In this document: positions 31,701-40,683 of the stretch, one piece after another
How the letters are laid out: each line of letters starts with the position of its first letter
How positions within the stretch are numbered: position 1 is the first letter of the stretch
From: Meloidogyne chitwoodi
Taxonomy: Eukaryota; Nematoda; Chromadorea; Rhabditida; Meloidogynidae
DNA length: 64,000 nucleotides
NCBI GenBank assembly: GCA_015183035.1
Contig: JACZZP010000009.1
Span: 2,294,001 to 2,358,000 of the forward strand
Reading direction: 5' to 3'
Program-made: the position numbers and the translations under genes
Notes under the pieces: model-generated
What the model was told of the DNA's origin: nothing
The model's input: the letters and a program-made list of their open reading frames with translations, nothing else
The model's database searches: none

Positions 31701-32835
31701 CAAAAAATATTAAATTGGTGGAATACAATATATGAGTATAATAGAAATAAATCCTCATCACTGTTATAAGTACAAAAAATATTAAATTGGTGGAATACAA
31801 TATATGAGTATAATAGAAATAAATCCTCATCACTGTTAACATTACAAAAAATATTAAATTGGTGGAATACAATATATGAGTATAATAGAAATAAATCTTC
31901 ATCACTGTTATAAGTACAAAAAATATTAAATTGGTGGAATACAATATATGAGTATAATAGAAATAAATCTTCATCACTGTTATAAGTACAAAAAATATTA
32001 AATTGGTGGAATACAATATATGAGTATAATAGAAATAAATCTTCATCACTGTTATAAGTACAAAAAATATTAAATTGGTGGAATACAATATATGAGTATA
32101 ATAGAAATAAATCCTCATCACTGTTATAAGTACAAAAAATATTAAATTGGTGGAATACAATATATGAGTATAATAGAAATAAATCCTCATCACTGTTATA
32201 AGTACAAAAAATATTAAATTGGTGGAATACAATATATGAGTATAATAGAAATAAATCCTCATCACTGTTATAAGTACAAAAAATATTAAATTGGTGGAAT
32301 ACAATATATGAGTATAATAGAAATAAATCTTCATCACTGTTATAAGTACAAAAAATATTAAATTGGTGGAATACAATATATGAGTATAATAGAAATAAAT
32401 CTTCATCACTGTTATAAGTACAAAAAATATTAAATTGGTGGAATACAATATATGAGTATAATAGAAATAAATCTTCATCACTGTTATAAGTACAAAAAAT
32501 ATTAAATTGGTGGAATACAATATATGAGTATAATAGAAATAAATCTTCATCACTGTTATAAGTACAAAAAATATTAAATTGGTGGAATACAATATATGTG
32601 TATAATAGAAATAAATCCTCATCACTGTTATAAGTACAAAAAATATTAAATTGGTGGAATACAATATATGAGTATAATAGAAATAAATCTTCATCACTGT
32701 TATAAGTACAAAAAATATTAAATTGGTGGAATACAATATATGAGTATAATAGAAATAAATCCTCATCACTGTTATAAGATCAATAAATTGGTGGAATACA
32801 ATATATGAGTTAATAGAAATAAATCCTCATCACTG
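25770..32835. repeat. Satellite sub-domain with shortened units and further block duplication
   Basis: Here units with small deletions appear. There are 65-bp units with GATCAATAAATTGG replacing the usual GTAC...ATTGG (about 26823, 26888 and 32777), a 1-bp deletion (AATAAAATAAA, about 26005 and 28294), and a 3-bp deletion (AAATCATCACTG, about 30031 and 31681). Rare variants recur at exact distances. GTTAACATTAC and ATGTGTATAAT both repeat after 1653 bp (23 units minus the 3-bp deletion). ATATTAGTATA repeats after 2145 bp (30 units minus 15 bp, which equals the deletions in between). Confidence 0.8.
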
Positions 32836-34244
32836 TTATAAGTACAAAAAATATTAAATTGGTGGAATACAATATATGAGTATAATAGAAATAAATCTTC
32901 ATCACTGTTATAAGTACAAAAAATATTAAATAGGTGGAATACAATATATGAGTATAATAGAAATAAATCCTCATCACTGTTATAAGTACAAAAAATATTA
33001 AATTGGTGGAATACAATATATGAGTATAATAGAAATAAATCTTCATCACTGTTATAAGTACAAAAAATATTAAATTGGTGGAATACAATATATGAGTATA
33101 ATAGAAATAAATCTTCATCACTGTTATAAGTACAAAAAATATTAAATTGGTGGAATACAATATATGAGTATAATAGAAATAAATCTTCATCACTGTTATA
33201 AGTACAAAAAATATTAAATTGGTGGAATACAATATATGAGTATAATAGAAATAAATCTTCATCACTGTTATAAGTACAAAAAATATTAAATAGGTGGAAT
33301 ACAATATATGAGTATAATAGAAATAAATCCTCATCACTGTTATAAGTACAAAAAATATTAAATTGGTGGAATACAATATATGAGTATAATAGAAATAAAT
33401 CTTCATCACTGTTATAAGTACAAAAAATATTAAATTGGTGGAATACAATATATGAGTATAATAGAAATAAATTCTCATCACTGTTATAAGTACAAAAAAT
33501 ATTAAATTGTTGGAATACAATATATGAGTATAATAGAAATAAATCCTCTTCACTGTTATAAGTACAAAAAATATTAAATTGGTGGAATACAATATATGAG
33601 TATAATAGAAATAAATCCTCTTCACTGTTATAAGTACAAAAAATATTAAATTGGTGGAATACAATATATGAGTATAATAGAAATAAATCTTCATCACTGT
33701 TATAAGTACAAAAAATATTAAATTGGTGGAATACAATATATGACTATAATAGAAATAAATCCTCATCACTGTTATAAGTACAAAAAATATTAAATTGGTG
33801 GAATACAATATATGAGTATAATAGAAATAAATCCTCATCACTGTTATAAGTACAAAAAATATTAAATTGGTGGAATACAATATATGAGTATAATAGAAAT
33901 AAATCTTCATCACTGTTATAAGTACAAAAAATATTAAATTGGTGGAATACAATATATGAGTATAATAGAAATAAATCCTCATCACCGTTATAAGTACAAA
34001 AAATATTAAATTGGTGGAATACAATATATGAGTATAATAGAAATAAATCCTCATCACTGTTATAAGTACAAAAAATATTAATTTGGTGGAATACAATATA
34101 TGAGTATAATAGAAATAAAACTTCATCACTGTTATAAGTACAAAAAATATTAAATTGGTGGAATACAATATATGAGTATAATAGAAATAAATCTTCATCA
34201 CTGTTATAAGTACAAAAAATATTAAATTGGTGGAATACAATATA

Positions 34245-34250
34245 TGAGTA
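34245..34250. repeat. Left 6-bp target site duplication of Polinton copy 1
   Basis: The six bases TGAGTA directly before the element are repeated directly after it (53938-53943). Removing the element plus one copy restores an intact satellite unit (ATATGAGTATAATAG). A 6-bp duplication is the standard product of Polinton integrase. Confidence 0.93.
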
Positions 34251-34263
34251 AGTAGTGAACCCC

Positions 34264-34298
34264 CCCAATTTGTCCGACCTTGAAAAGGTTTCGGACAA
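34264..34298. promoter_or_regulatory. Terminal hairpin motif 1 in the left TIR
   Basis: Arms ATTTGTCCGA and TCGGACAAAT are exact reverse complements and enclose CCTTGAAAAGG, which itself can pair CCTT with AAGG. The same hairpin recurs about 107 bp further in (34371-34405) and again in the right TIR. It is a good candidate for a site bound by integrase or for a replication-end structure (inference). Confidence 0.6.
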
Positions 34299-34370
34299 AT
34301 CGGAGGAGTAAAAGCGGTAAAGATCAAAGGGAAGCCAAGACCTATTGGAAGATTTCGTGTGAAAAACCAC

Positions 34371-34405
34371 CAATTTGTCCGACCTTGAAAAGGTTTCGGA
34401 CAAAT
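34371..34405. promoter_or_regulatory. Terminal hairpin motif 2 in the left TIR
   Basis: Second copy of the ATTTGTCCGA...TCGGACAAAT inverted repeat with the same CCTTGAAAAGG core. Its repetition inside a short terminal region suggests a protein-binding or structural role. Confidence 0.55.
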
Positions 34406-34443
34406 TGGAGAGGAAAAGCGGCAAAATTAAAGAGAAGCCAATA

Positions 34444-34567
34444 CCTAAAGGACGATTCGGACATTTTGGATGAGAAAAAAACCAAAATCAAAGGGAAGCC
34501 AAGACCTAAAGGACGATTCGGACATTTTGGATGAGAAAAAAACCAAAATCAAAGGGAAGCCAATACC
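34444..34567. repeat. Tandem pair of ~62-bp sub-repeats in the TIR
   Basis: Two consecutive copies of a segment beginning CCTAAAGGACGATTCGG and continuing with CATTTTGGATGAG, then ACCAAAATCAAAGG. Related AAGCCAA(G/T)ACCTA pieces occur on either side. The same pair is present in the right TIR and in copy 2. Confidence 0.75.
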
Positions 34568-34614
34568 TAATGGATAATTTTAAGAGGAAATCAAGACCTT
34601 TTGAATGATTTGAT

Positions 34615-34638
34615 TGATAGGTACATATGTACCTATCA
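34615..34638. promoter_or_regulatory. 24-bp perfect palindrome in the TIR
   Basis: A perfect inverted repeat centred on CATATG, with core AGGTACATATGTACCT. It is also present in the right TIR (53550-53573) and in copy 2 (55745-55768). It could be a dimeric protein-binding site; no function is known. Confidence 0.6.
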
Positions 34639-35393
34639 TAAATGATTGACAGGGTAATGATTGATTGATAATTTGATTAATTCTCTGGATCTACCCCTCC
34701 CCCAATATAATTGATCTTTCTGGGTTCCAGATATTTTTTGGATTCCAGTTATTTTTTAAAAACTATTTTTCGCGTGCGAATGATCTAGGAATAATACAGT
34801 ATACATTTAAATAAATTAATTAAAATTAAATAAAAATTAAATTAAAAAATAAATTATTATTAAAGATAGGGGAGGAGATAAAAAAGTCGAAAATCATTAA
34901 AAATAAAAAAATGATTTTTTGATCTTGGGAGGGATAAGAAAATAAGCTCTTTTTGGATTATACCAACATTCCTTATATTATTACCATTTCAAAATATCAA
35001 ACTTACATAATATCAAAAAGTCAAAATGCCAACTGTTTAAATGATCAAATTTTTAAAATACCAAGTGATATTATTATGGGTGATCTTTTGGGTTCTACAT
35101 TTATTTTTTGAATTATTTTTCGCGCGCGGTGGCATTTTTTAGCGCTTGACCTTGATCAGATAAAAGCGTGAATAAAATAAAAAAATTCCGTTTTTTATTT
35201 AAATTTTCTTTTCCAGATCTTATCTTGATTCGTGAATAAAAATACTTTCTTTTAATTTAAAAATATTTTTGAAAATTGGGTTTGTGGTGATCTTTTGGGT
35301 ATTTTCTGTGGTGATCTTCTGGGTGTGCTATAATTTAAAGTATTCTAGAACGACTGACCTTGAACATACCAATAAATTACTCGAAAGCAGGAG

Positions 35394-35400
35394 TATAAAA
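35394..35400 (+). promoter_or_regulatory. TATA box of PolB
   Basis: GAGTATAAAAGC lies 80 bp before the PolB start codon. A TGACCTTGA motif lies at 35355-35363. The same AGTATAAAAGC context and the same 5'-UTR style precede the paralogous gene at 39768. Confidence 0.7.
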
Positions 35401-35473
35401 GCCGAGGTTTTTTGTCATTCTTTATCATTCTTCCTTCTCAATTAAAAACTTAAAAACTCAATTAAATTTAAAA

Positions 35474-36568
35474 ATGTCTTTTAATAATTGTCCTCCAGCT
35501 AGCAAGCGACCACGCTTCTTTATACAAAATGTGGTACCTCACCTATTTATTCAAGAAGGTTCTGGTACTGAAAATTTTAATAAATATTATAGACAAATAG
35601 ATTATGAATCTGACTACAGCAGAAAATTTAAAATGATGAAAACAACTGGAAAATTTATTATTGAAAAAATACCTGAAAATCCAGAGGAATTACTAAGAAA
35701 AATAATGAAAGAATGCATGGATAAAACCATCAAAGAATCGAGAAATAAATCAATTGAGCCGGATCATTTAGGTGCTCTAATTTCTTCAAAATTATTAGAC
35801 AACGATATATGGATACCAATTAGAAAAATTCAAGAAGATACTATTGAAAACATTTTAACTCGTTTTCAACTTGTTTCGCAATCAAAAATAGAAAAAGGAT
35901 CGCTTCTTGGACAGCCATTTACAATAACTTTTCAGACACTTGGTGTCTCTTCTCTACCAACGAATTCTTCAATTAGTGGTCGAGCACCACGAGAATCAAC
36001 AAATTTAAGTATTCGGATAAATGACGCTAGTTTAATAAAAATTAAAAACCAAAACAACTTATGCCTTTTTTATGCTCTAGAAATAGCTAAAAAATATGCT
36101 ACAAAAGAATTAGGTGATAGAAGAAAATTTTCCGACTATTTGAATTATGAGCACCGTCAATTGAAGGATGTTTTTAATCTTCTAAAAGATACAAAAATAC
36201 CAAATGATCTTCCGGAATATGATGCTGTGAAATTTGTACCCACCATCGTCGACTTTTGGAACAACAAATATAAAAATTCAGGATTTAAGTTCAAAGTTTT
36301 TGTTTTTGGAAGTGATAGCGAAAAGCCGAAATTTAAATATGGAAGTGATAATTTCAACTTACCAATATCAATTTATCACTCAAATAATCATTTTGATGGA
36401 ATAAGGAATGTTGGAGGGATGTTCGAATCGGGCTTTAAGTATTGTTTTGAATGTGAGAAGTGTTATAGAAAGGCAAAGGAACATGACACTAGATGTAAAG
36501 CACTCTGTCACCTTTGTGGACGAATTGGGAGTGATAGACCATGTTTGGCGACAGGCGACTTTTTTTAA
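35474..36568 (+). CDS. PolB: Polinton PolB, N-terminal part: OTU-like region and zinc-binding motifs
   Basis: 364 residues forming the front of the Polinton DNA polymerase. Residues 1-155 are a lysine-rich, helical-looking region duplicated as a separate gene at 39768. From about residue 190 comes NNLCLFYALE and later SNNHFDGI, resembling the Cys- and His-containing motifs of OTU-type papain-fold proteases in arthropod Polinton polymerases (family knowledge; catalysis unproven). Then come Cys/His pairs (CFECEKCY, RCKALCHLCG). The frame ends with TTT TTT TAA, and the same frame continues at once with KCDECGKKY, part of the same zinc-binding series. The TAA thus interrupts a single protein. The identical stop is in copy 2. 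Confidence 0.85.
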   Translation: MSFNNCPPASKRPRFFIQNVVPHLFIQEGSGTENFNKYYRQIDYESDYSRKFKMMKTTGKFIIEKIPENPEELLRKIMKECMDKTIKESRNKSIEPDHLGALISSKLLDNDIWIPIRKIQEDTIENILTRFQLVSQSKIEKGSLLGQPFTITFQTLGVSSLPTNSSISGRAPRESTNLSIRINDASLIKIKNQNNLCLFYALEIAKKYATKELGDRRKFSDYLNYEHRQLKDVFNLLKDTKIPNDLPEYDAVKFVPTIVDFWNNKYKNSGFKFKVFVFGSDSEKPKFKYGSDNFNLPISIYHSNNHFDGIRNVGGMFESGFKYCFECEKCYRKAKEHDTRCKALCHLCGRIGSDRPCLATGDFF

Positions 36569-36595
36569 AAATGTGATGAATGTGGAAAAAAATAT

Positions 36596-39500
36596 TTGAA
36601 TGATGATTGTTTCAAACATCACTTGGCAAGTAGCCATTGCCGACGTTCAAAGCAGTGTGATAAATGTGGAGTAATTTGGTCGTTAAAAAATTATAAAAGA
36701 GAACAATCAAAAAAACATATTTGCGGACAAAAGTGGTGCAAAATTTGTATACAATTTCATAGCATGAATAGAGGTTGCTTTATTCGACCACTAGAAATCA
36801 AAAAGTCAATACCCTATCGATTGGTTACATTCGATTTTGAGGCAACACAAAATGAACTGGTCAAGGAAGCTGGTAAAGAAGAAAAGCGGTTGCACAAAGT
36901 AAACTTCGTAGCAGCTATAGTCACTTGCACAAAATGTATGGAAGATGGACAATTATGGCGTTCACCTCTAAAACAAAATAAAAAATATTGCACAATTTGC
37001 GGAACATATCGATCAATAACATTTTCGCATCAACCTTTTACTCTTACAAAGGTTGATGAACAACGAATTACTGAAACACCATTAAAAGATTTTGTACATT
37101 GGATTCTTTTTGAACTTAACCAGCAATATACAACACTAGCATTTTCACACTTTGGAGGGCGTTATGATATGGTCATGACCTTCAGGGAAATATATTTGGC
37201 AGGAATTGTTCCATCAATGATACGCCGTGGCAATAAACTTTATGAACTGAAAGTGCCGCGCAATAGAAAATGCAATGAAGTGATATTTCGAGACTCGTTT
37301 AATCTTTGTCCAGTCGGTCTGGGAAAGCTGGTTGGTGCATTTGGACTCAAAATTACTGAAAAACAATTTTTCCCGCATTTGGCAAATATTCCCGCAAACT
37401 ATTGTAAAACTTTGCCTCAACTACCTTCAAGAGATGATTACATTTATGGAGGAATGTCAACTGAAAAACAAATTGAATTTGATAAATGGTATGCACAAGA
37501 GAAAAATGGAACATTTTGCTTAGATGAGGCTTTAGCGGAATATTGCATAAATGACGTTCAAATACTTACAAACGCACTTATTGCCTTCAGAACAAAATTC
37601 TCAGAAATTAGCAAGCAAAAAAACTCAACTCAAGAAGAAGCACAAGGAATCGATATTTTACGAGATGCAATGACTGTAGCATCCGCCTGCATGAAACATT
37701 TTCGCCTTAATCATCTAAAAGCTGAACATCTAGCAATTGTTCCAGAAAAAGGATATGACACTTGTGATAATCAAAGTGAGCTTGCCCTCAAGTATTTACA
37801 ATGGTATGAAGAAACAAAGGGAGTTAAAATAATAAGTGCACATTCTGAAGGCGGAGAGCATAAAGTAGGAAAATTCAAGGTCGACGGATATATTGAAGAA
37901 GAAGATAGAGCAATAGAAGTGAATGGTTGTGTTTGGCATGCCTGCCAAAAATGTTTTGGCGACGACCTTGAAAAAATATTACCAAATGGAAAGACAATTG
38001 AAGAAACACGTGTAAATGATGAAAATCGACTTTTGATTTTAAGAAAACACATAAAGAATGTTGACGTCATATGGGAATGTGAGATACATAAAATGCTTCG
38101 TCGCAATAGAAATATGAGAAAAGCTTTTGCAAATTATCACGACAAAGGCCCAATAAAAATGAGAGATTGCTACTTTGGTGGCAGAACTGGACCAGCCCAA
38201 CTGTACTTTGACGCAGATAAAGAACAACATAAAATTTCATACCTGGACTTCAATTCACTTTACCCCTCAACAATTGCTACAACATCATTCCCGGTTGGAC
38301 ACCCAAAAATACATGTTGTGCCATTTGATGAGCAAAAAGTAAATTGGACTAAAAGCGAGCAAATTCCATTCAAAGGAATTTTGAAAGTATTTATTAATCC
38401 ACCACCGAAACTGGAAGTCCCTGTAATTCCAGTCAAATTTGATGACCGTCTTCTTTTCCCATTATGCAGAAAATGCTCACTCGCATATCCAAATGGCGCA
38501 AACATCAAAAATTATCTCTGCCCGCACAATGATGATGAAAGAGGATGGGTCTCAACTTGCACGTCAATAGAATTAGAAGAGGCATTAAAAGTTGGATATC
38601 GAGTAAGCAGATTTTACAGAGCATTGCATTATGAGAATTGGGATGACCAATTATTCAAAAACTATGTAGCCGAATTTATGGCAATGAAAATTCATGCTAG
38701 TGGTTTTCCTGAAGGAATAATTGGTAAAGAAAATGAAGATAAATTTATGTTGGAATGTAAAGAAAGATTTGGAATTGAAGTTCAAAGAGAAAAAATGGTG
38801 CCAGACAAAGCAATGCGGTACATCTCAAAATTAATGCTGAATTCTCTTTGGGGTCGGTTCAGCCTTAGAAATACATTGTCAAAAAGTGTAATAACCGACT
38901 CGCCTAATGAACTGCGCGAATATGCTACTAATTTTTCGATTGAATTACAATCGATAGACAAATTAACTGAAGAGACTGCTTTAATAACATACAAGCAAAA
39001 AGAAGAGTTCATCGTTGAACATGACACTTCAAATATCACTGTTTCATTATGGACAACGTCAGCAGCAAGAATTAGGCTATTGAAAGCAATGCAAAAGGTC
39101 GCTGGTTCGACAGGATGTAACATTCTCTATGGGGACACCGACAGCATACTTTTTTCGCATCCAAAGGACATGGAATGTCCTCTTCAGACAGGTCCCCACC
39201 TGGGCGATTTGGCGAGAGAATATGTTGGATATGATATTAAGGAATATGTTGGCGGTGCGTGTAAGGCTTATGGACTAAAAATGGAAAGTGATAAAAATGC
39301 AAAAATCAATACTGTATTAAAAGTGCGCGGAATTACCTTAACTGTTGACACTTGCAAGATTTTGCACTTTGAAAACTTCAAAGAAAGTGTTCTTCAATAT
39401 GCAAACGGTGAAAATGAAGAGAGCGAGGAAGATGTTGAAATTGATAGACGAAGAATTATTGTAGAAAATTCAAATTTTTTACGACCTAATGTGAAGGAAG

Positions 39501-39598
39501 GAAGGATTTACTCAACAGGGATGAAAAAGATGTTTAGACCTATCATTCAAAAAGGTATTATTTCAAACCACAAAATTGTACATTTCGGACAAAAATAA
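36596..39598 (+). CDS. PolB: Polinton family-B DNA polymerase, exonuclease and polymerase part
   Basis: About 1000 residues of the protein-primed-type DNA polymerase that replicates the element. From the first ATG here, Exo I is TFDFEAT (Asp80, Glu82), Exo II is GGRYDMVM (Asp191) and Exo III is YCIND (Tyr316-Asp320). Motif A is DFNSLYPS (from Asp551), motif B is KLMLNSLWG (745-753) and motif C is YGDTDS (845-850). Between Exo III and motif A lies the nuclease-like insertion typical of Polinton polymerases (GKFKVDGY, then IEVNGCVWHACQKC). All catalytic residues are present. It is in the same frame as the N-terminal part; only the TAA at 36566 separates them. It is either one protein made by readthrough or a mutated gene. 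The ATG at 36596 is only nominal, because homology to the zinc-binding series begins upstream. Confidence 0.95.
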   Translation: MNDDCFKHHLASSHCRRSKQCDKCGVIWSLKNYKREQSKKHICGQKWCKICIQFHSMNRGCFIRPLEIKKSIPYRLVTFDFEATQNELVKEAGKEEKRLHKVNFVAAIVTCTKCMEDGQLWRSPLKQNKKYCTICGTYRSITFSHQPFTLTKVDEQRITETPLKDFVHWILFELNQQYTTLAFSHFGGRYDMVMTFREIYLAGIVPSMIRRGNKLYELKVPRNRKCNEVIFRDSFNLCPVGLGKLVGAFGLKITEKQFFPHLANIPANYCKTLPQLPSRDDYIYGGMSTEKQIEFDKWYAQEKNGTFCLDEALAEYCINDVQILTNALIAFRTKFSEISKQKNSTQEEAQGIDILRDAMTVASACMKHFRLNHLKAEHLAIVPEKGYDTCDNQSELALKYLQWYEETKGVKIISAHSEGGEHKVGKFKVDGYIEEEDRAIEVNGCVWHACQKCFGDDLEKILPNGKTIEETRVNDENRLLILRKHIKNVDVIWECEIHKMLRRNRNMRKAFANYHDKGPIKMRDCYFGGRTGPAQLYFDADKEQHKISYLDFNSLYPSTIATTSFPVGHPKIHVVPFDEQKVNWTKSEQIPFKGILKVFINPPPKLEVPVIPVKFDDRLLFPLCRKCSLAYPNGANIKNYLCPHNDDERGWVSTCTSIELEEALKVGYRVSRFYRALHYENWDDQLFKNYVAEFMAMKIHASGFPEGIIGKENEDKFMLECKERFGIEVQREKMVPDKAMRYISKLMLNSLWGRFSLRNTLSKSVITDSPNELREYATNFSIELQSIDKLTEETALITYKQKEEFIVEHDTSNITVSLWTTSAARIRLLKAMQKVAGSTGCNILYGDTDSILFSHPKDMECPLQTGPHLGDLAREYVGYDIKEYVGGACKAYGLKMESDKNAKINTVLKVRGITLTVDTCKILHFENFKESVLQYANGENEESEEDVEIDRRRIIVENSNFLRPNVKEGRIYSTGMKKMFRPIIQKGIISNHKIVHFGQK

Positions 39599-39643
39599 TT
39601 TCACTATATATTTTTAATTTTATATAAATATTTAAATTAAAAT

Positions 39644-39699
39644 TGACCTTCAAATGTTAAAATAATCTTAGTCACAACCAGAAAAATGGTAGTATAAAA
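39644..39699 (+). promoter_or_regulatory. Promoter of the PolB N-terminal paralogue
   Basis: TATAAAA at 39693-39699 lies 75 bp before the ATG, in the same AGTATAAAAGC context as the PolB promoter. An imperfect TGACCTTCA lies at 39644. The resemblance of both promoters and both N-termini shows that the duplication included the promoter. Confidence 0.65.
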
Positions 39700-39767
39700 G
39701 CAAAAGATTTTACCTTTATTCATTCATTCTTAAAATAAAACCTAAAAATTTATTTAAATTTTTAAAA

Positions 39768-40385
39768 ATGTCTTTTAATAATGGTCCTTCAGCTAAAAAA
39801 CGACCACACTTTATAGAAAATTTACTACCTCATCTATTTATTCAAGAGGGTGGCTGTACTGAAAATTTAAATAAATATTATAGTCAAATTTATTATGAAG
39901 TTGACTGCAACATAAAATTTAAAATCGTGAAAACTATTTCAAAATTTATTATTGAAAAAATATCTCATAATTCGGAAGAAATATTAAGAATAATTATCAA
40001 AAAATGTTTTGATAAAATTATCAAGGAGTCTAGAAGTAGATTAATTGAACCTGATCGACTAGGAGCACACATTTCTTCACAATTGTTAGGCAAAGATATA
40101 TTGATATCATTTAGTAAAATTGAAAAAGGTACAATTGATAACATTTTAATGCAAGTTCAAAATGCTTTAGATTCAAAAATAGGAGTATTACTTGCTGGTC
40201 AGCAGTTAAAAATAACACTTCAGACACTAAGTATCTCTTCACTTCCGAAAAAGTTCAACAATCGTAATTTTAAAATAGTTAAGAACAGACGAGAAAGAAG
40301 GAGGGATTTATTCAAAAAGCATGGTATTGCTTCAGATATATTATATGAAGATGTATTATTTGAAACCTCAAAATTGCACATTTAA
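39768..40385 (+). CDS. Stand-alone paralogue of the PolB N-terminal region
   Basis: 205 residues. The first about 155 residues align closely with the PolB N-terminus: both start MSFNN, then KRP, PHLFIQEG, TEN(F/L)NKYY and KFIIEKI, and both carry LGAxISSxLL and (I/L)xISSLP. It lacks the OTU-like and zinc regions and ends in a basic tail (NRRERRRDLFKKHG). It is a partial duplication of PolB with its own TATA promoter. It might compete with or assist the polymerase N-terminus, for instance by binding the same partner, or act as a small DNA-binding protein (inference). It is intact and identical in both copies, so it is probably functional rather than a remnant. The function of this domain is not known to me. 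Confidence 0.75.
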   Translation: MSFNNGPSAKKRPHFIENLLPHLFIQEGGCTENLNKYYSQIYYEVDCNIKFKIVKTISKFIIEKISHNSEEILRIIIKKCFDKIIKESRSRLIEPDRLGAHISSQLLGKDILISFSKIEKGTIDNILMQVQNALDSKIGVLLAGQQLKITLQTLSISSLPKKFNNRNFKIVKNRRERRRDLFKKHGIASDILYEDVLFETSKLHI

Positions 40386-40683
40386 TTCACCATTTATTTT
40401 TATATTATTATAAATTTGTGAAATAAAATTATAAAAATATTAAGGTTTACAAGATGAAATTTTTAAAATATTAAGGGCTTAGGATGAATTTATTAAAAAT
40501 TAAGAAATATAAGTTAATTTTCATTAAAAATTAAGAAATAAAGATGAAATTTAAGAAAAATTAAGGGAAAGAAGATAGAGATTTTAGGGGTAAAAATACA
40601 ATATTAAGGGATAGAAGATGAAATTTCAAAAAAATTAAGAAAAGAAAAACATTTTTCAAAAAAATTAGTAGAAATAAATGTAA
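40386..40683. other. AT-rich convergent intergenic region with degenerate repeats
   Basis: 298 bp between two convergent genes. It contains several degenerate copies of a GATGAAATTT...AAATTAAG(G/A) segment of roughly 35-45 bp. No reading frame is convincing. It must hold the 3' ends of both flanking transcripts. Confidence 0.5.

Larger units (their letters stand above)
2705..34250. repeat. 72-bp satellite DNA array, about 438 units
   Basis: Head-to-tail copies of one 72-bp AT-rich unit run without interruption for 31.5 kb. A unit contains, in order, ATAAGTACAAAAAATATT, AAATTGGTGGAATACAAT, ATATGAGTATAATAG and AAATAAATCTTCATCACTG. Units differ at a few recurrent positions: CTTCATC/CCTCATC/AACTTCATC, AAGTAC/AATTAC, TTGGTGG/TAGGTGG. 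Because 72 is a multiple of three, two reverse-strand frames stay open for thousands of codons; this is a by-product of the repeat length and not a gene. Units become more diverged after about 33,470, close to the Polinton. Confidence 0.98.
34251..35242 (+). repeat. Left terminal inverted repeat of copy 1 (992 bp)
   Basis: It matches the reverse complement of 52946-53937 almost perfectly; the few differences include single-base changes near 34352 and 34610. Identity stops at ...CGTGAATAAAAA. It contains two hairpins with ATTTGTCCGA/TCGGACAAAT arms, a tandem pair of about 62-bp sub-repeats (about 34444-34567), a 24-bp perfect palindrome (34615-34638) and AT-rich tracts. It ends about 150 bp before the PolB TATA box, so it may also supply upstream promoter elements. 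Confidence 0.95.

Noticed and set aside
2705..34250. CRISPR-like array
   Set aside because: There are no unique spacers between repeats; the whole 72-bp unit repeats head to tail.
2684..34327. Very long - strand reading frames (up to 4181 codons) with a 24-residue hydrophobic repeat
   Set aside because: The satellite unit is 72 bp, so any stop-free frame stays open indefinitely; a second - strand frame is open as well. Variants change amino acids freely and single-base deletions break the frame without compensation.
34280..34534. 84-codon frame in the left TIR and its mirror in the right TIR
   Set aside because: It is built from the TIR sub-repeats, is disrupted in copy 2 by 1-base losses, and resembles no protein.
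36560..36570. Programmed -1 frameshift at the T7 run in PolB
   Set aside because: The frames before and after the stop are the same, so a single frameshift would not restore the product. Readthrough or a nonsense mutation fits better.
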